Shown here: positions 7,914-15,298 of the stretch, piece by piece | Position numbering within the stretch: the first letter of the stretch is position 1 | Layout of the letters: the number at the start of each line of letters is the position of its first letter | Assembly: GCA_021786555.1 (NCBI GenBank) | Contig: JAJYNB010000291.1 | Location: forward strand, 1 to 18,682 | Direction: 5' to 3' | DNA length: 18,682 bases | Origin: Bacillota bacterium | GTDB lineage: Bacteria; Bacillota; Desulfitobacteriia; Desulfitobacteriales; JAJXUE01 | Program-made: the position numbers and the translations under genes | The notes under the pieces: model-generated | Database searches by the model: none | What the model saw: only the letters and a program-made list of their open reading frames with translations | Told to the model about the DNA's origin: nothing

Positions 7914-8038
7914 GGAGGCCGTTCAAAAACAAGCATAGCGCGAAGCCGGGGCTGCCGGCACCGGAAGCGTACTGGACGTACGCTGAGGATGCCGGCAGCC
8001 CCGGCGACAAAGCTAGGCGCCGTTTTTCAACGGCCTCC
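7914..8038. repeat. 125-bp near-perfect palindrome (fold-back element) at the 3' end of mutM
   Basis: Nested inverted repeats share one centre. The outer arms are GGAGGCCGTTCAAAAAC (7914-7930) and its complement with one mismatch (8022-8038), the inner arms are a perfect 16-bp pair (7945-7960 and 7990-8005), and the core is AGCGTAC/GTACGCT (7966-7972 and 7978-7984). The right arm covers the mutM stop codon (8027-8029). A single outer arm recurs exactly at 9352-9368 and in part at 6405. It has no coding capacity, so it is MITE-like or REP-like. From memory, similar GGCCGTT-ended palindromes with a GTAC core occur in other bacterial genomes. Confidence 0.88.
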
Positions 8039-8857
8039 CTGGCAGTTGGGGCAGTAAACACTGGTCCGGCCGCCTATGCGTAATTTGCCCAGGGCAGTTC
8101 CACAGGTTACACACCCCTGATTGCTTCTCCCATACACTTTGAGACTGAGTTGGTTTTGGCCCTGCTGGCCTTCCCCGTCTACGTAGTCCCGGAAGGATGT
8201 CCCCCTGTTGGCTATCCCTTCTGCCAGCACCTGCCGGATAGCCGTGTGGAGGCGTCGCAGTTCCTCTTCTGACAGAGTCGCAGCTTCCCGGCCGGGGTGA
8301 ATCCCGGCCAGGAACAGGGCCTCATCGGCGTAAATATTACCCATGCCCGCCAGCCTGCTTTGGTCAAGAATTAGCGACTTAATCTTGGCCTTTTTGTTAC
8401 GGGTTAGTTCGCCCAGGTATTCAGGGGTAAAACTTTCACTCAAGGGTTCGACGCCAAGTTTAGCCAGTGCGGAATGAGTGTCAAGGTCCTCAGCCAGAAC
8501 AATTTCCATCCCGCCAAAACGCCTGACATCTGTAAAGCGGAGTTCATTCCCGTCGCTCAACTTAAATATTACATGGGTATGTTTGGCCAGCGGTGCTTCA
8601 GGAGCGCAGTACACCCATCTTCCGGTCATCCTCAGGTGCACCACCAGGCGCAAACCTTTCTCCAGTACGGCTATCAGGTACTTGCCCCGCCGCTCAAAAT
8701 CCAAGAATTTCAGCCCCTGCAGGGCTGAAGCAAAATCTTCAAACACCCCGGCCCTGGCCACCTGGGGCGTAAGCACTTTCACTTCAACAATTGTCAGACC
8801 CCTAGCTTTGCTCTCCAGGGACTGTCTGACCGTTTCTACCTCAGGAAGTTCCGGCAT
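8027..8857 (-). CDS. mutM: Formamidopyrimidine-DNA glycosylase (Fpg/MutM)
   Basis: This base-excision-repair enzyme removes 8-oxoguanine and ring-opened purines and then nicks the abasic site. The 276-residue protein has every expected element: the N-terminal MPELPEVET with catalytic Pro2 and Glu3, Lys59 in the beta-hairpin FERRGKY, the void-filling region HLRMTGRW (74-81), and the C-terminal zinc finger with Cys249, Cys252, Cys269 and Cys272 and Arg264 in the finger turn. The start ATG has GAGGAGA nine bases upstream. In many Firmicutes polA lies directly upstream; here a repeat-filled gap and an unrelated operon do instead. The stop codon is inside the palindromic repeat, but the protein looks complete. 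Confidence 0.97.
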   Translation of the reverse strand: MPELPEVETVRQSLESKARGLTIVEVKVLTPQVARAGVFEDFASALQGLKFLDFERRGKYLIAVLEKGLRLVVHLRMTGRWVYCAPEAPLAKHTHVIFKLSDGNELRFTDVRRFGGMEIVLAEDLDTHSALAKLGVEPLSESFTPEYLGELTRNKKAKIKSLILDQSRLAGMGNIYADEALFLAGIHPGREAATLSEEELRRLHTAIRQVLAEGIANRGTSFRDYVDGEGQQGQNQLSLKVYGRSNQGCVTCGTALGKLRIGGRTSVYCPNCQGGR

Positions 8858-8955
8858 ACTGTCAAATCTCCTCTGTCAGAAAAGTATTTGGCTACGCTCT
8901 TTTGTTGGTAGTCAGGAGTCAGAATTCATGCCGCCTTGCCGGCACCGCTGATGAA

Positions 8956-8985
8956 TAGGACAACGGGGACGGTTCTGCCGTCCTA
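8956..8985 (+). repeat. GGGGACGGTTCT-core repeat with TAGGAC/GTCCTA ends
   Basis: Inverted ends TAGGAC (8956-8961) and GTCCTA (8980-8985) flank the GGGGACGGTTCT core (8965-8976). Same family as 7801-7831 and 14390-14420. Confidence 0.78.
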
Positions 8986-9016
8986 GCAAATCTTGCTGAA
9001 TTTTGATGCTTTGCCC

Positions 9017-9059
9017 GTGAGTCACTTGGGGACGGTTCCAATGGTTAACTTTTGAGTCA
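9017..9059 (+). repeat. TGAGTCAC-GGGGACGGTTCC repeat, third copy
   Basis: TGAGTCACTTGGGGACGGTTC at 9018-9038 matches 7837-7857 exactly. The downstream TGAGTCA (9053-9059) is in direct, not inverted, orientation, so this copy lacks its normal right end. TGACTC units follow in the tandem array at 9071. Confidence 0.72.
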
Positions 9060-9070
9060 ATACTCTCATT

Positions 9071-9112
<42 letters not shown>

Positions 9113-9276
9113 GTATTGTACCAGAAAATACCCAAATGCTATACCCATTTGAACCTGGGTTCATATCCCTGGCTTAATTTCCAGCAAATCCAGTTGTTTG
9201 CCCATCTGGATTTGGGAGTTTACCCGCATTGCATTACCTGTTGAGAAATAGGTTTTCACCCAGACCAGGACACTTT

Positions 9277-9303
9277 GAGCCGCAACCTTGTTGGTTACGA
9301 CTC
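9277..9303. other. Imperfect hairpin, function unknown
   Basis: GAGCCG-c-AACC, loop TTGTT, GGTT-a-CGACTC forms a stem with one internal mismatch and one wobble pair. Read rightward it is followed by a T run at 9311-9315, but no rightward gene precedes it. It may be part of a decayed repeat. Confidence 0.4.
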
Positions 9304-9351
9304 AATCTCCCTTTTTAACGGCGCCCTCTGACAAACCCACTGCTCAGGTTC

Positions 9352-9368
9352 GGAGGCCGTTCAAAAAC
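9352..9368 (+). repeat. Solo copy of the palindrome arm GGAGGCCGTTCAAAAAC
   Basis: An exact 17-bp copy of the left outer arm at 7914-7930, placed 29 bp past the stop of the large VWA gene. Read leftward it overlaps a weak hairpin (9366-9386) with a short T run, so it may serve as part of a weak terminator for the VWA operon. No matching right arm is evident. A possible degenerate one (TTTTTAACGG) lies at 9311-9320. Confidence 0.75.
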
Positions 9369-9397
9369 TGCCACGTTTAGGCGGTTAAAAACTTTGT

Positions 9398-12295
9398 CTA
9401 GTTCCTGCCTGAGCGCTTTTTGGCTGCCAGGAGCCGGGAAGTGAAGCTGTTTTCGGGCCCCTCGCTTTCGCTCGTTTCTGATTTCAATGTTTCTTTGGAC
9501 CGCTCCCTTGCCTCGCTCGTATCCACTCCTTTAAAACCGGTGGGTGCTACTGGCGCAGAGGTACTCTTAGGTACCGGTTCTGCCGGTGTGCCCGGTTCGG
9601 AGGTTTCTTGTTGGCCCCGGCCCTGGTAAAACTGCTCCCGGGCCAGTTTCCGCTCCTGCATAACCTCCACCAAGCCGCCGCGCCCGTGTTCAACCCGCCT
9701 GGCCCGTTGAGACAGCCTGCTTTTGAAGCGCAGCCAAAGAGGAGACCGCAAGCTCAGATTGAAGCGGCGGGCGGCTATATCCAGGGGCAGGAGCAAAGTA
9801 GCAAGCATTAAGGACCAGGGCGAGAGCGGAATCCTGCCCGTAACAGCGGGCACGGTGAGTTTCCCCACCAAATCTGATCCAGCACCCGGCTGCAGCACCT
9901 GACCCCCGCCGGCAGATGCAAGCTGCTGTAAAAACTCCTTCTGGTCCGGCTGGATCTGGTATTCGGGAGAATACGGCTGAACCATGCCTATGGTTTGCTG
10001 CCTGACTACCTGATCGCCCGAGCGCTCTACCACCTGGACCATATAGGTTCCCTGCTGCTCCATAGGAAAGCTGGCCTGGTAACGCCCCGGGCCCTGGGCC
10101 GGCAGGGTTATTTCCGCAGCGGTCCCGTCGGGAGATATTATCCTGGCCTGTAAATCATGGGCCTCACGGCGTTCACCGGGCATATCAACGCTGATTTTAC
10201 CCTCCCCCCCGTCACGGGAGGTGGACAGAACCATGCCGTTGTCCTGCTCCTGGGGCAGGGTCCAGGATATTACCTTGCCCCAGAATTGAGGAAAGCCGCT
10301 CCATGTCAGCCACTGGCCGGCCCAACGCCCTTTGGCATCGCTGGTCCAGGCCACGGCCCGGCCTAACCCATAGCTCCAGCGAGCCAGCACAGGGTCATCC
10401 TTCGGGCTGGACAGGATTACTTCGGCTGTATCTTTGGCTGTGGTACCTACGTAGCCCAATAAAGGGGGCAGGCCCTGGTTGGCCGGCAGCATGGAAGGGC
10501 TCCCTGTCAGGGCGGGCGTAAAAGGTTCCTGCACAATGTAACTTCGGGTGGCTAAAAAAGTTTCCTTGGCGAAGATTTTTGGTATGGTAGAAATGTCGTC
10601 GGTGTAATAATACCTGCCTTTGCCAGCTTCAGCCAGGCGCTTGAGGAGCCCTGTATCCGAATCGCTGCCCACCGCCACCGTAGTGAGGGTGATTTTCGCT
10701 TCGTTCAGCTTTCCTACCAGCTCGTCGTAGTTCCCCCCTGAGGGGGAAACGCCGTCGGAAAGCAAAATAATGTGCTTCACCTTGACATTGGCGTCTTTCA
10801 GGGAATTATAGGCCGCCTCCAGGGCGGGGAACAAGTTGGTTCCGCCGCTTGGTTCGATTGAGGCGATTTTGTCCTGGATTTCCTGTTTGTTATTTAACGG
10901 GGCAGTTTTGACCACCCATTTATAGTCGCTGTCAAAGGTAATTACCCCCAACTGGTCTTTGGCTGTGAGAATTTCTGTAGACCTGATGGCGGCTTCCTTA
11001 GCCATGTCTATCTTGCGCACACCGTTCATGGTATGGCACATGCTGCCCGATTTGTCGAGCACTATTTCCAGCCCGATGCTGGGGATTTCCCCGTTCTTGC
11101 GGATGTCCATGTGTACCGGCAGAGCCCTCTCAACGGGAGTGTTAAAGTAGCCGCCCGGGCCAAAACTGTCCTCACCGCCAACCATCACCAGACCCCGCCC
11201 CAGGTCCTTTACGTAATTCTCCAGAGCCGTCATGGTCTGCTCCGGCAAACGTGTGGCCGGAACATTCACCAGGACCACACCCGCATACTGGGCCAGGCCG
11301 GGGAGGTCCTTCGGCATACCCTCGGGTGCCGTTGTCTCAGCCTGCATCTTCACCGCTGCTAAGGCGTCTTGCAGGGCCTTGGCTTCGCCGGGCGCTCCCT
11401 CCACCAGAAGCACCCGCGGCGCGCCGCTAACCTGGGTTACAGCCATACCCACGTTGTTTTCAGTCCGGGTATCCTGCCCCGCAGTAATCTCCAGGCGGTA
11501 AGTGTAAAAACCGGGACTTTCAGCCACAGCGCCCCAGACCAGTTTGTTGGAGCCCTTGGAAAGCTGAACCTTTTCCTGCCGCAGCACCTTGTTTCCCACC
11601 ATTATCCGGGCTGTGCCGGTGGTCGGAACCGTACTTTCCAGTGCAGCCTGAAGGTTAAACTCTTCCCCTTCCTTCAGGTGCGATGGCACACTTAGGTCTT
11701 TGACAGCAACTTCCGGCCCTGCCTCAGACTGGAGCGGCTCCACGTCAACCCTTACCCCCTGCCGCTGCAGGGATGAGGCCGCCTCCAAGGCATCTTCCCG
11801 GTTCTGTTTCCCGTCTGTGAGGAGCACAACCTGCTTGGCCTGGTCTTCCGGCAGCATGGAGCCCGCCAGGCGCAAGCCTGAGGCCAGGTCTGTATAATTT
11901 TTGTCCACCACCGCCTGCAGGCCGGTAAAATCAGGGCGATATCCAACCGGATACTCAACCACTGGTTTCTTGCCCAGGCTGACGACGCCTGCCTTGACGT
12001 CCTGGGGCAGGGCGGCCAGAGAATGGGTGATCCAGTCCGCAGCCTCTTTCTTCTGGTCCAGGACCGAGGCCGACAGGTCGGCAACGTAGACCACGTTTCT
12101 GTCCCTGTGCTTGAAGTTGAACTGCACCCCGGCCAGGGCCAGCACTATGAGCACCAGGATAAGCAGGCGCAGGCCGAGAAAAAGCTTCTGCTGCCAGACC
12201 CGGAAGGCCTTGGCGCTGCGCAGCCACAGGTACACGTAGTATATTGCCAGGAGGAGCAGGAGCAAATACCAGGGCCGGGAAAAACTAATGCCCAC
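9398..12295 (-). CDS. Large membrane protein: VWA - glutamine-amidotransferase-like - VWA
   Basis: A 965-residue protein with two N-terminal membrane helices (about 8-25 and 37-58). A first VWA domain has a complete metal-ion site (Asp73-Ser75-Ser77, Thr135, Asp161). An Ig-like stretch and a class I glutamine-amidotransferase-like domain (about 292-395, with MVGGEDSFGPGGY) follow. A second VWA domain also has a complete site (DKSGSM, Asp414-Ser416-Ser418; Thr486; Asp514). Further beta-rich sequence, a third membrane helix (about 825-842) and a charged Ser/Glu/Pro-rich tail complete it. VWA sites bind a divalent metal and a protein partner. The amidotransferase-like part usually lacks catalysis in such proteins, and I see no Cys nucleophile there. 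The start is GTG and overlaps the upstream VWA gene by 11 bp, indicating translational coupling. The partner is unknown, but the MoxR ATPase of the same operon is the likely remodeller. Confidence 0.9.
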   Translation of the reverse strand: MGISFSRPWYLLLLLLAIYYVYLWLRSAKAFRVWQQKLFLGLRLLILVLIVLALAGVQFNFKHRDRNVVYVADLSASVLDQKKEAADWITHSLAALPQDVKAGVVSLGKKPVVEYPVGYRPDFTGLQAVVDKNYTDLASGLRLAGSMLPEDQAKQVVLLTDGKQNREDALEAASSLQRQGVRVDVEPLQSEAGPEVAVKDLSVPSHLKEGEEFNLQAALESTVPTTGTARIMVGNKVLRQEKVQLSKGSNKLVWGAVAESPGFYTYRLEITAGQDTRTENNVGMAVTQVSGAPRVLLVEGAPGEAKALQDALAAVKMQAETTAPEGMPKDLPGLAQYAGVVLVNVPATRLPEQTMTALENYVKDLGRGLVMVGGEDSFGPGGYFNTPVERALPVHMDIRKNGEIPSIGLEIVLDKSGSMCHTMNGVRKIDMAKEAAIRSTEILTAKDQLGVITFDSDYKWVVKTAPLNNKQEIQDKIASIEPSGGTNLFPALEAAYNSLKDANVKVKHIILLSDGVSPSGGNYDELVGKLNEAKITLTTVAVGSDSDTGLLKRLAEAGKGRYYYTDDISTIPKIFAKETFLATRSYIVQEPFTPALTGSPSMLPANQGLPPLLGYVGTTAKDTAEVILSSPKDDPVLARWSYGLGRAVAWTSDAKGRWAGQWLTWSGFPQFWGKVISWTLPQEQDNGMVLSTSRDGGEGKISVDMPGERREAHDLQARIISPDGTAAEITLPAQGPGRYQASFPMEQQGTYMVQVVERSGDQVVRQQTIGMVQPYSPEYQIQPDQKEFLQQLASAGGGQVLQPGAGSDLVGKLTVPAVTGRIPLSPWSLMLATLLLPLDIAARRFNLSLRSPLWLRFKSRLSQRARRVEHGRGGLVEVMQERKLAREQFYQGRGQQETSEPGTPAEPVPKSTSAPVAPTGFKGVDTSEARERSKETLKSETSESEGPENSFTSRLLAAKKRSGRN

Positions 12296-14096
12296 GCAGA
12301 TACACCCACCATTCTACAGACATGACGGCCAGCGCCAAAAGGGCCAGCCAGGGCCAGAATTCTTGCGGCACCTTGGCCGGAGCCCCGGCCGCCACATCTT
12401 TTAACCCTAAGTTCACCTGGGCTGCCGGTTTAACCTGGGACTCCTGGACGGGCGCGAAATTCACCGCCAGATAATCCTCCCGCTGCTTGCCGTTAATAAC
12501 CTGTTCCAACCGGTACAGCCCGGGCCCCCCCACTTCCAGCTTCTGCTGGGAAGGGGCCACGGCACTTTTTCCGCCGGCTGGATTATATATGTAAGCCGCT
12601 TGAACATCAGGTGAAATGTTCAGTCCGACCGTTCCGCCTGAGTCTGCCTGGGTATCACGCAGCCCGCCGGGCGGCACCAGCCAGGTCACCAGGTTCTGCA
12701 TCAGAATGGGGAAAGCAGGTCTTAACGGCAGGTCCGACAGGTGCAGATCAAATCCCAAAACGCCTACCCGGGTCTGGCCCAGGGTCCCCGCCGCCGCCAG
12801 GGTCCTGCGTCCGTCCCTGAGCAAACTTTGATACCCTGTGGGCTTCTTCAACCCTTTGCTTTTGGCTATATGCACATCGGCCCAGGATACACCGCGCAGC
12901 AGGGGCTGATCGGGGGAAGGCTCCAGTGTTTCTACCATGCCCTCAGGTGCTGCCACGAAAGGGCTGTCCGCCGGCGGATTGATCATCAGAAGCTGCCCCG
13001 GCGGCGGCTGGCCGGGCCAGAATCCGTCCAGCACATAGAGGTCAAACCGGTCCTTGACCTCCGTGTAAGCTCCGGGGGTGACCTTGTGCACGTCCAGCAT
13101 AGGGTTCAGTTTTAGAGCCTGTTCCAGGAACACATTGCCTTCCGTAACCAGCAGGACTTTCACTTGTGCTGCCTGGCGCGGGATGAGCCAGGCGCTGTTG
13201 TCTGAGGCCAGGGCGTCACTGGCATCCAGCCTCGCCTCCAGGTAGGATGCGCTTTGCGGCACATTCCAGAAAAGGTAGGCCGGCTTGCCCGGGGCGACCC
13301 TTACGGGCTGGGCATCGAGCAGCTTGCCGTCCCCCAGGAGCCTGACCGTTCCCACGGCGTCTTTGGAACCATAGTTATCAATCCGCGTCAAAGCCAGTTG
13401 TTCCCCGGGCCCGTCCTGCATGGAGAAAGCTCCGACAGCCAGATTGTCCTCCCTCTCGCCCACCCGACGGTATTCGAAGTGTTCCAGCCCGATGCTGCCC
13501 TCCGGCGCATCTACCCCGCCATCGCTGAAAAAAAGGACCTGGGTCGAAGTGCCCTTTTCCTGGAGAGCAGCTGCCAGGGAAAGGGCAGTTTCCAGGTTGG
13601 CCTGGTAATACCCCGTCTGCAGGGTCTTTAGCTTATTGAGGACCTCTTTGGCATCCGTGGTCTGGTTCGCCAGGACCTGGGGCGAAGGTCCAACACCAAT
13701 CAGGGAAAACCTGGTCTCCCCTTTAACTTCATTAACCAGTTTTTCGACTTCGGCTTTGGCCAGATCCAGCCTGGTCCCCCCAGTTTCGCTCGCAGCCATG
13801 CTGGCGGAGGTGTCCACCAGGATGATCAGGTCCCGGCTGCCCTGCCGGTTGACCACCACGTAAGGCCGCAAGAGGGAGAACACCAACAGCAGCGCCAGAA
13901 GGAGCTGCAGCAGAAGCAGAAGACTCTTGCGCAGCTTCTGCCAGGGGGTCTGGGCCAGTGTGTCGGCCAGCACTTTCTGCCAGAGCATGGTGCTGGAGAC
14001 AGGCAGCTGCTCCCTCTTTTGCTTTAAAAGATAGAAAAGGATAATCACGGGGATAAGCAGCAGAAAAAACAAGGCTGACGGAGCAAGAAACTGCAT
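12285..14096 (-). CDS. BatA-type membrane protein with VWA domain
   Basis: A 603-residue protein starting with the BatA N-terminal signature (MQFLAPSALFFLLLIPVIIL) and membrane helices at about 5-23 and 58-77. A VWA domain follows with Asp95-Ser97-Ser99 (DTSASM) and Asp192 (FFSDGG). The third metal ligand, normally Thr, appears as Ala166 in the stretch QANLETAL, so the site is partly degenerate. A long beta-rich outside region and a C-terminal membrane helix (about 582-599) follow. This layout is widespread next to MoxR and DUF58 genes. The start ATG has AAAGGGGGG upstream. A 320-bp repeat-bearing gap separates it from the broken DUF58 gene, whereas it overlaps the next VWA gene. It is therefore co-translated with its downstream neighbour but perhaps uncoupled from the upstream half of the operon. 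Confidence 0.9.
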   Translation of the reverse strand: MQFLAPSALFFLLLIPVIILFYLLKQKREQLPVSSTMLWQKVLADTLAQTPWQKLRKSLLLLLQLLLALLLVFSLLRPYVVVNRQGSRDLIILVDTSASMAASETGGTRLDLAKAEVEKLVNEVKGETRFSLIGVGPSPQVLANQTTDAKEVLNKLKTLQTGYYQANLETALSLAAALQEKGTSTQVLFFSDGGVDAPEGSIGLEHFEYRRVGEREDNLAVGAFSMQDGPGEQLALTRIDNYGSKDAVGTVRLLGDGKLLDAQPVRVAPGKPAYLFWNVPQSASYLEARLDASDALASDNSAWLIPRQAAQVKVLLVTEGNVFLEQALKLNPMLDVHKVTPGAYTEVKDRFDLYVLDGFWPGQPPPGQLLMINPPADSPFVAAPEGMVETLEPSPDQPLLRGVSWADVHIAKSKGLKKPTGYQSLLRDGRRTLAAAGTLGQTRVGVLGFDLHLSDLPLRPAFPILMQNLVTWLVPPGGLRDTQADSGGTVGLNISPDVQAAYIYNPAGGKSAVAPSQQKLEVGGPGLYRLEQVINGKQREDYLAVNFAPVQESQVKPAAQVNLGLKDVAAGAPAKVPQEFWPWLALLALAVMSVEWWVYLRGH

Positions 14097-14416
14097 GGCT
14101 GTTACCCCCCTTTCTCAAGCCGGACCCGGTTCCAGACCGAGTCGTCCACAAACTGGCAGATGCCGCTCAGGGCAGACAATAAAAACCTCTCCGATCCTAC
14201 GGGTCGGTTGATGTTTCTGGAGAGCGCGATTTTATTTGAAGCGTCCTCACCTTGCGCGGGAGCGTTTCAGATAAAGAGGACGGTTCAAATTCATGAAGGC
14301 CATGAGAGGAAACATCAACCGGACCCCAGCGACCCAAACAGCCTAATTTCGGCGTAGTCAAGTATATTCCCATCCTAAAGCGATATTCGCTAGGACGTCA
14401 GAACCGTCCCCGTGTC
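14097..14416. other. 320-bp gap inside the MoxR-VWA operon, mostly repeat sequence
   Basis: No complete gene. It holds a 124-bp fold-back element (14202-14325) and a GGGGACGGTTCT repeat (14390-14420). On the minus strand, a short frame open from about 14260 to a TAA at 14102-14104 ends with FVDDSVWNRVRLEKGG five bases before the next gene. It has no ATG and may be a gene remnant. Confidence 0.65.
14202..14325. repeat. Imperfect fold-back element between DUF58 and VWA genes
   Basis: The outer arms GGTTGATGTTTC (14206-14217) and GAAACATCAACC (14309-14320) pair perfectly and extend outward as GGGTC/GACCCC with a bulge. The inner arms ATTTGAAGCGTCCTC (14234-14248) and GAGGACGGTTCAAAT (14276-14290) pair with one mismatch. 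The right inner arm contains GGACGGTTC, part of the core of the other repeat family. It is about the size of the mutM palindrome but has a different sequence. Confidence 0.75.
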
Positions 14417-14420
14417 CTAG
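14390..14420 (-). repeat. GGGGACGGTTCT-core repeat overlapping the DUF58 stop codon
   Basis: Read on the minus strand, this is CTAGGAC, the GGGGACGGTTCT core, then CGTCCTAG. It matches the element at 7801-7831 at all but two positions. The TAG stop of the DUF58 frame (14417-14419) is the first TAG of the repeat. Confidence 0.82.
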
Positions 14421-15298
14421 TTAACCACTCCAAGGGTGCGCAGGGAGCGGAGCAATATTTGTTCCAGGTGCTCATCTGTGCTTGTCAGGTGGTAGGTGAT
14501 TTCCCGCGCGGCGCAGAACTGGCTGAGGCCGCTCAAGAACTCTTCAGTCTGCTTGCGGTAAGCTTGGAGGAGAAGCGGGGTAACGCTCACTTCCTTTACA
14601 GCGTTGGTCTCGCAGTCCACCAGTTCGAAGTTGCCCAAGAGGTCCGGTTCCCGTTCTTCCGGTTCAAGTATCTGCAGCACCACCACCTGCTGGCCCAGAT
14701 GCTGCAGGTACTTGAGCCCTTCTATATATCCTCCCGGGCTTAGCATGTCGGAAATCAGGATACTAATTCCCTGCCCTTTGATAAATCTCCCTGTCCGGCG
14801 CAGGGCGGCATTCAGGTCCGTGTCCTCCCCGGCGTCAAGCTCTTGCAGGAATCCCCACAGCCTGCTGATCCCTCCCCTGCCCCGTTAGATCGGCAGGAAG
14901 CGGGTCAATCCCCGGTCTAGCGCCGCTGCACCGGCCTGCTCGCCGTTAACCAGAGCCAGATAGCCAAGCGCCCCCGCTATCTCTTTGGCCAATTTAAGCT
15001 TCCTGCCCTCTTTCCAGCCCATAGAGGCGCTGGTGTCCACCAGCAGGTGGATTAACAGGTCGTTTTCTTCCATAAAGAGCTTGACGAACAGCCGTTCCAG
15101 CCTGGCGTAGGCATGCCAATCCACCTGCCGGAAGTCATCCCCGGCTGTATAAGCCCGGTAGTCCGCAAACTCCACCGACTGGCCCTTGCGCGGCGAACGG
15201 TGCTGGCCGCTGTAACGGCCGGAGCGGGCCTTTTTAACCAGAAAGGCCATATGTTCCAGTTTCCTCAGGAATTCCGGCTCGAACAAGAGGTTGTCCAC
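14417..15298 (-). pseudogene. DUF58 protein gene interrupted by an in-frame TAA
   Basis: The DUF58 family has a VWA-like fold and is nearly always encoded beside MoxR. Start GTG 15298 follows the MoxR stop TAG with no gap, and AAAGGGGG is upstream. Residues 1-137 hold the family signature (GQSVEFADYRAYTAGDD, then R-QVDW, about 39-61) and the metal-site motif DTSASM (88-93). Codon 138 is TAA (14885-14887). In the same frame the homology continues at once (RGRGGISRLWGFLQELD, then GQGISILISDMLSPGGY) to TAG at 14417-14419. The total of 292 sense codons is normal for the family. The stop cuts the C-terminal half of the VWA-like fold, so the short product is probably inactive. No ribosome binding site supports a restart at the in-frame ATG 14746. 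A single substitution (for example AAA or CAA to TAA), sequencing error or recoding would each explain it. Confidence 0.82.

Larger units (their letters stand above)
7700..8026. other. Intergenic stretch between mutM and ytaF, repeat-rich
   Basis: No gene is visible. Roughly 100 bp ahead of ytaF is unremarkable. From 7801 on, the stretch is made almost wholly of dispersed repeats: a TAGGAC-ended element, a doubled TGAGTCAC-GGGGACGGT element and most of a 125-bp palindrome. I saw no convincing promoter for ytaF, so it may be read through from mutM. Confidence 0.7.

Noticed and set aside
9115..9123. TGGTACAAT on the minus strand as an extended -10 promoter for mutM
   Set aside because: The -35 position (TATAGC) does not support it, and repeats lie between it and the gene. 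It is possible but too weak to list.
9140..9285. Short minus-strand frame with SVLVWVKTYFSTGNAM
   Set aside because: It is about 48 codons between stops with no good start or ribosome binding site and no recognised family. It could be chance or a remnant.
9363..9386. Intrinsic terminator of the VWA operon
   Set aside because: The stem has only seven pairs with a mismatch on the minus-strand RNA and only five Ts. It is mentioned with the repeat arm but not claimed as a terminator.
13732..14151. 139-residue minus-strand frame overlapping the BatA-type gene start
   Set aside because: It is a shadow frame. The overlapping 603-residue frame has the correct N-terminal membrane and VWA motifs and a good ribosome binding site.
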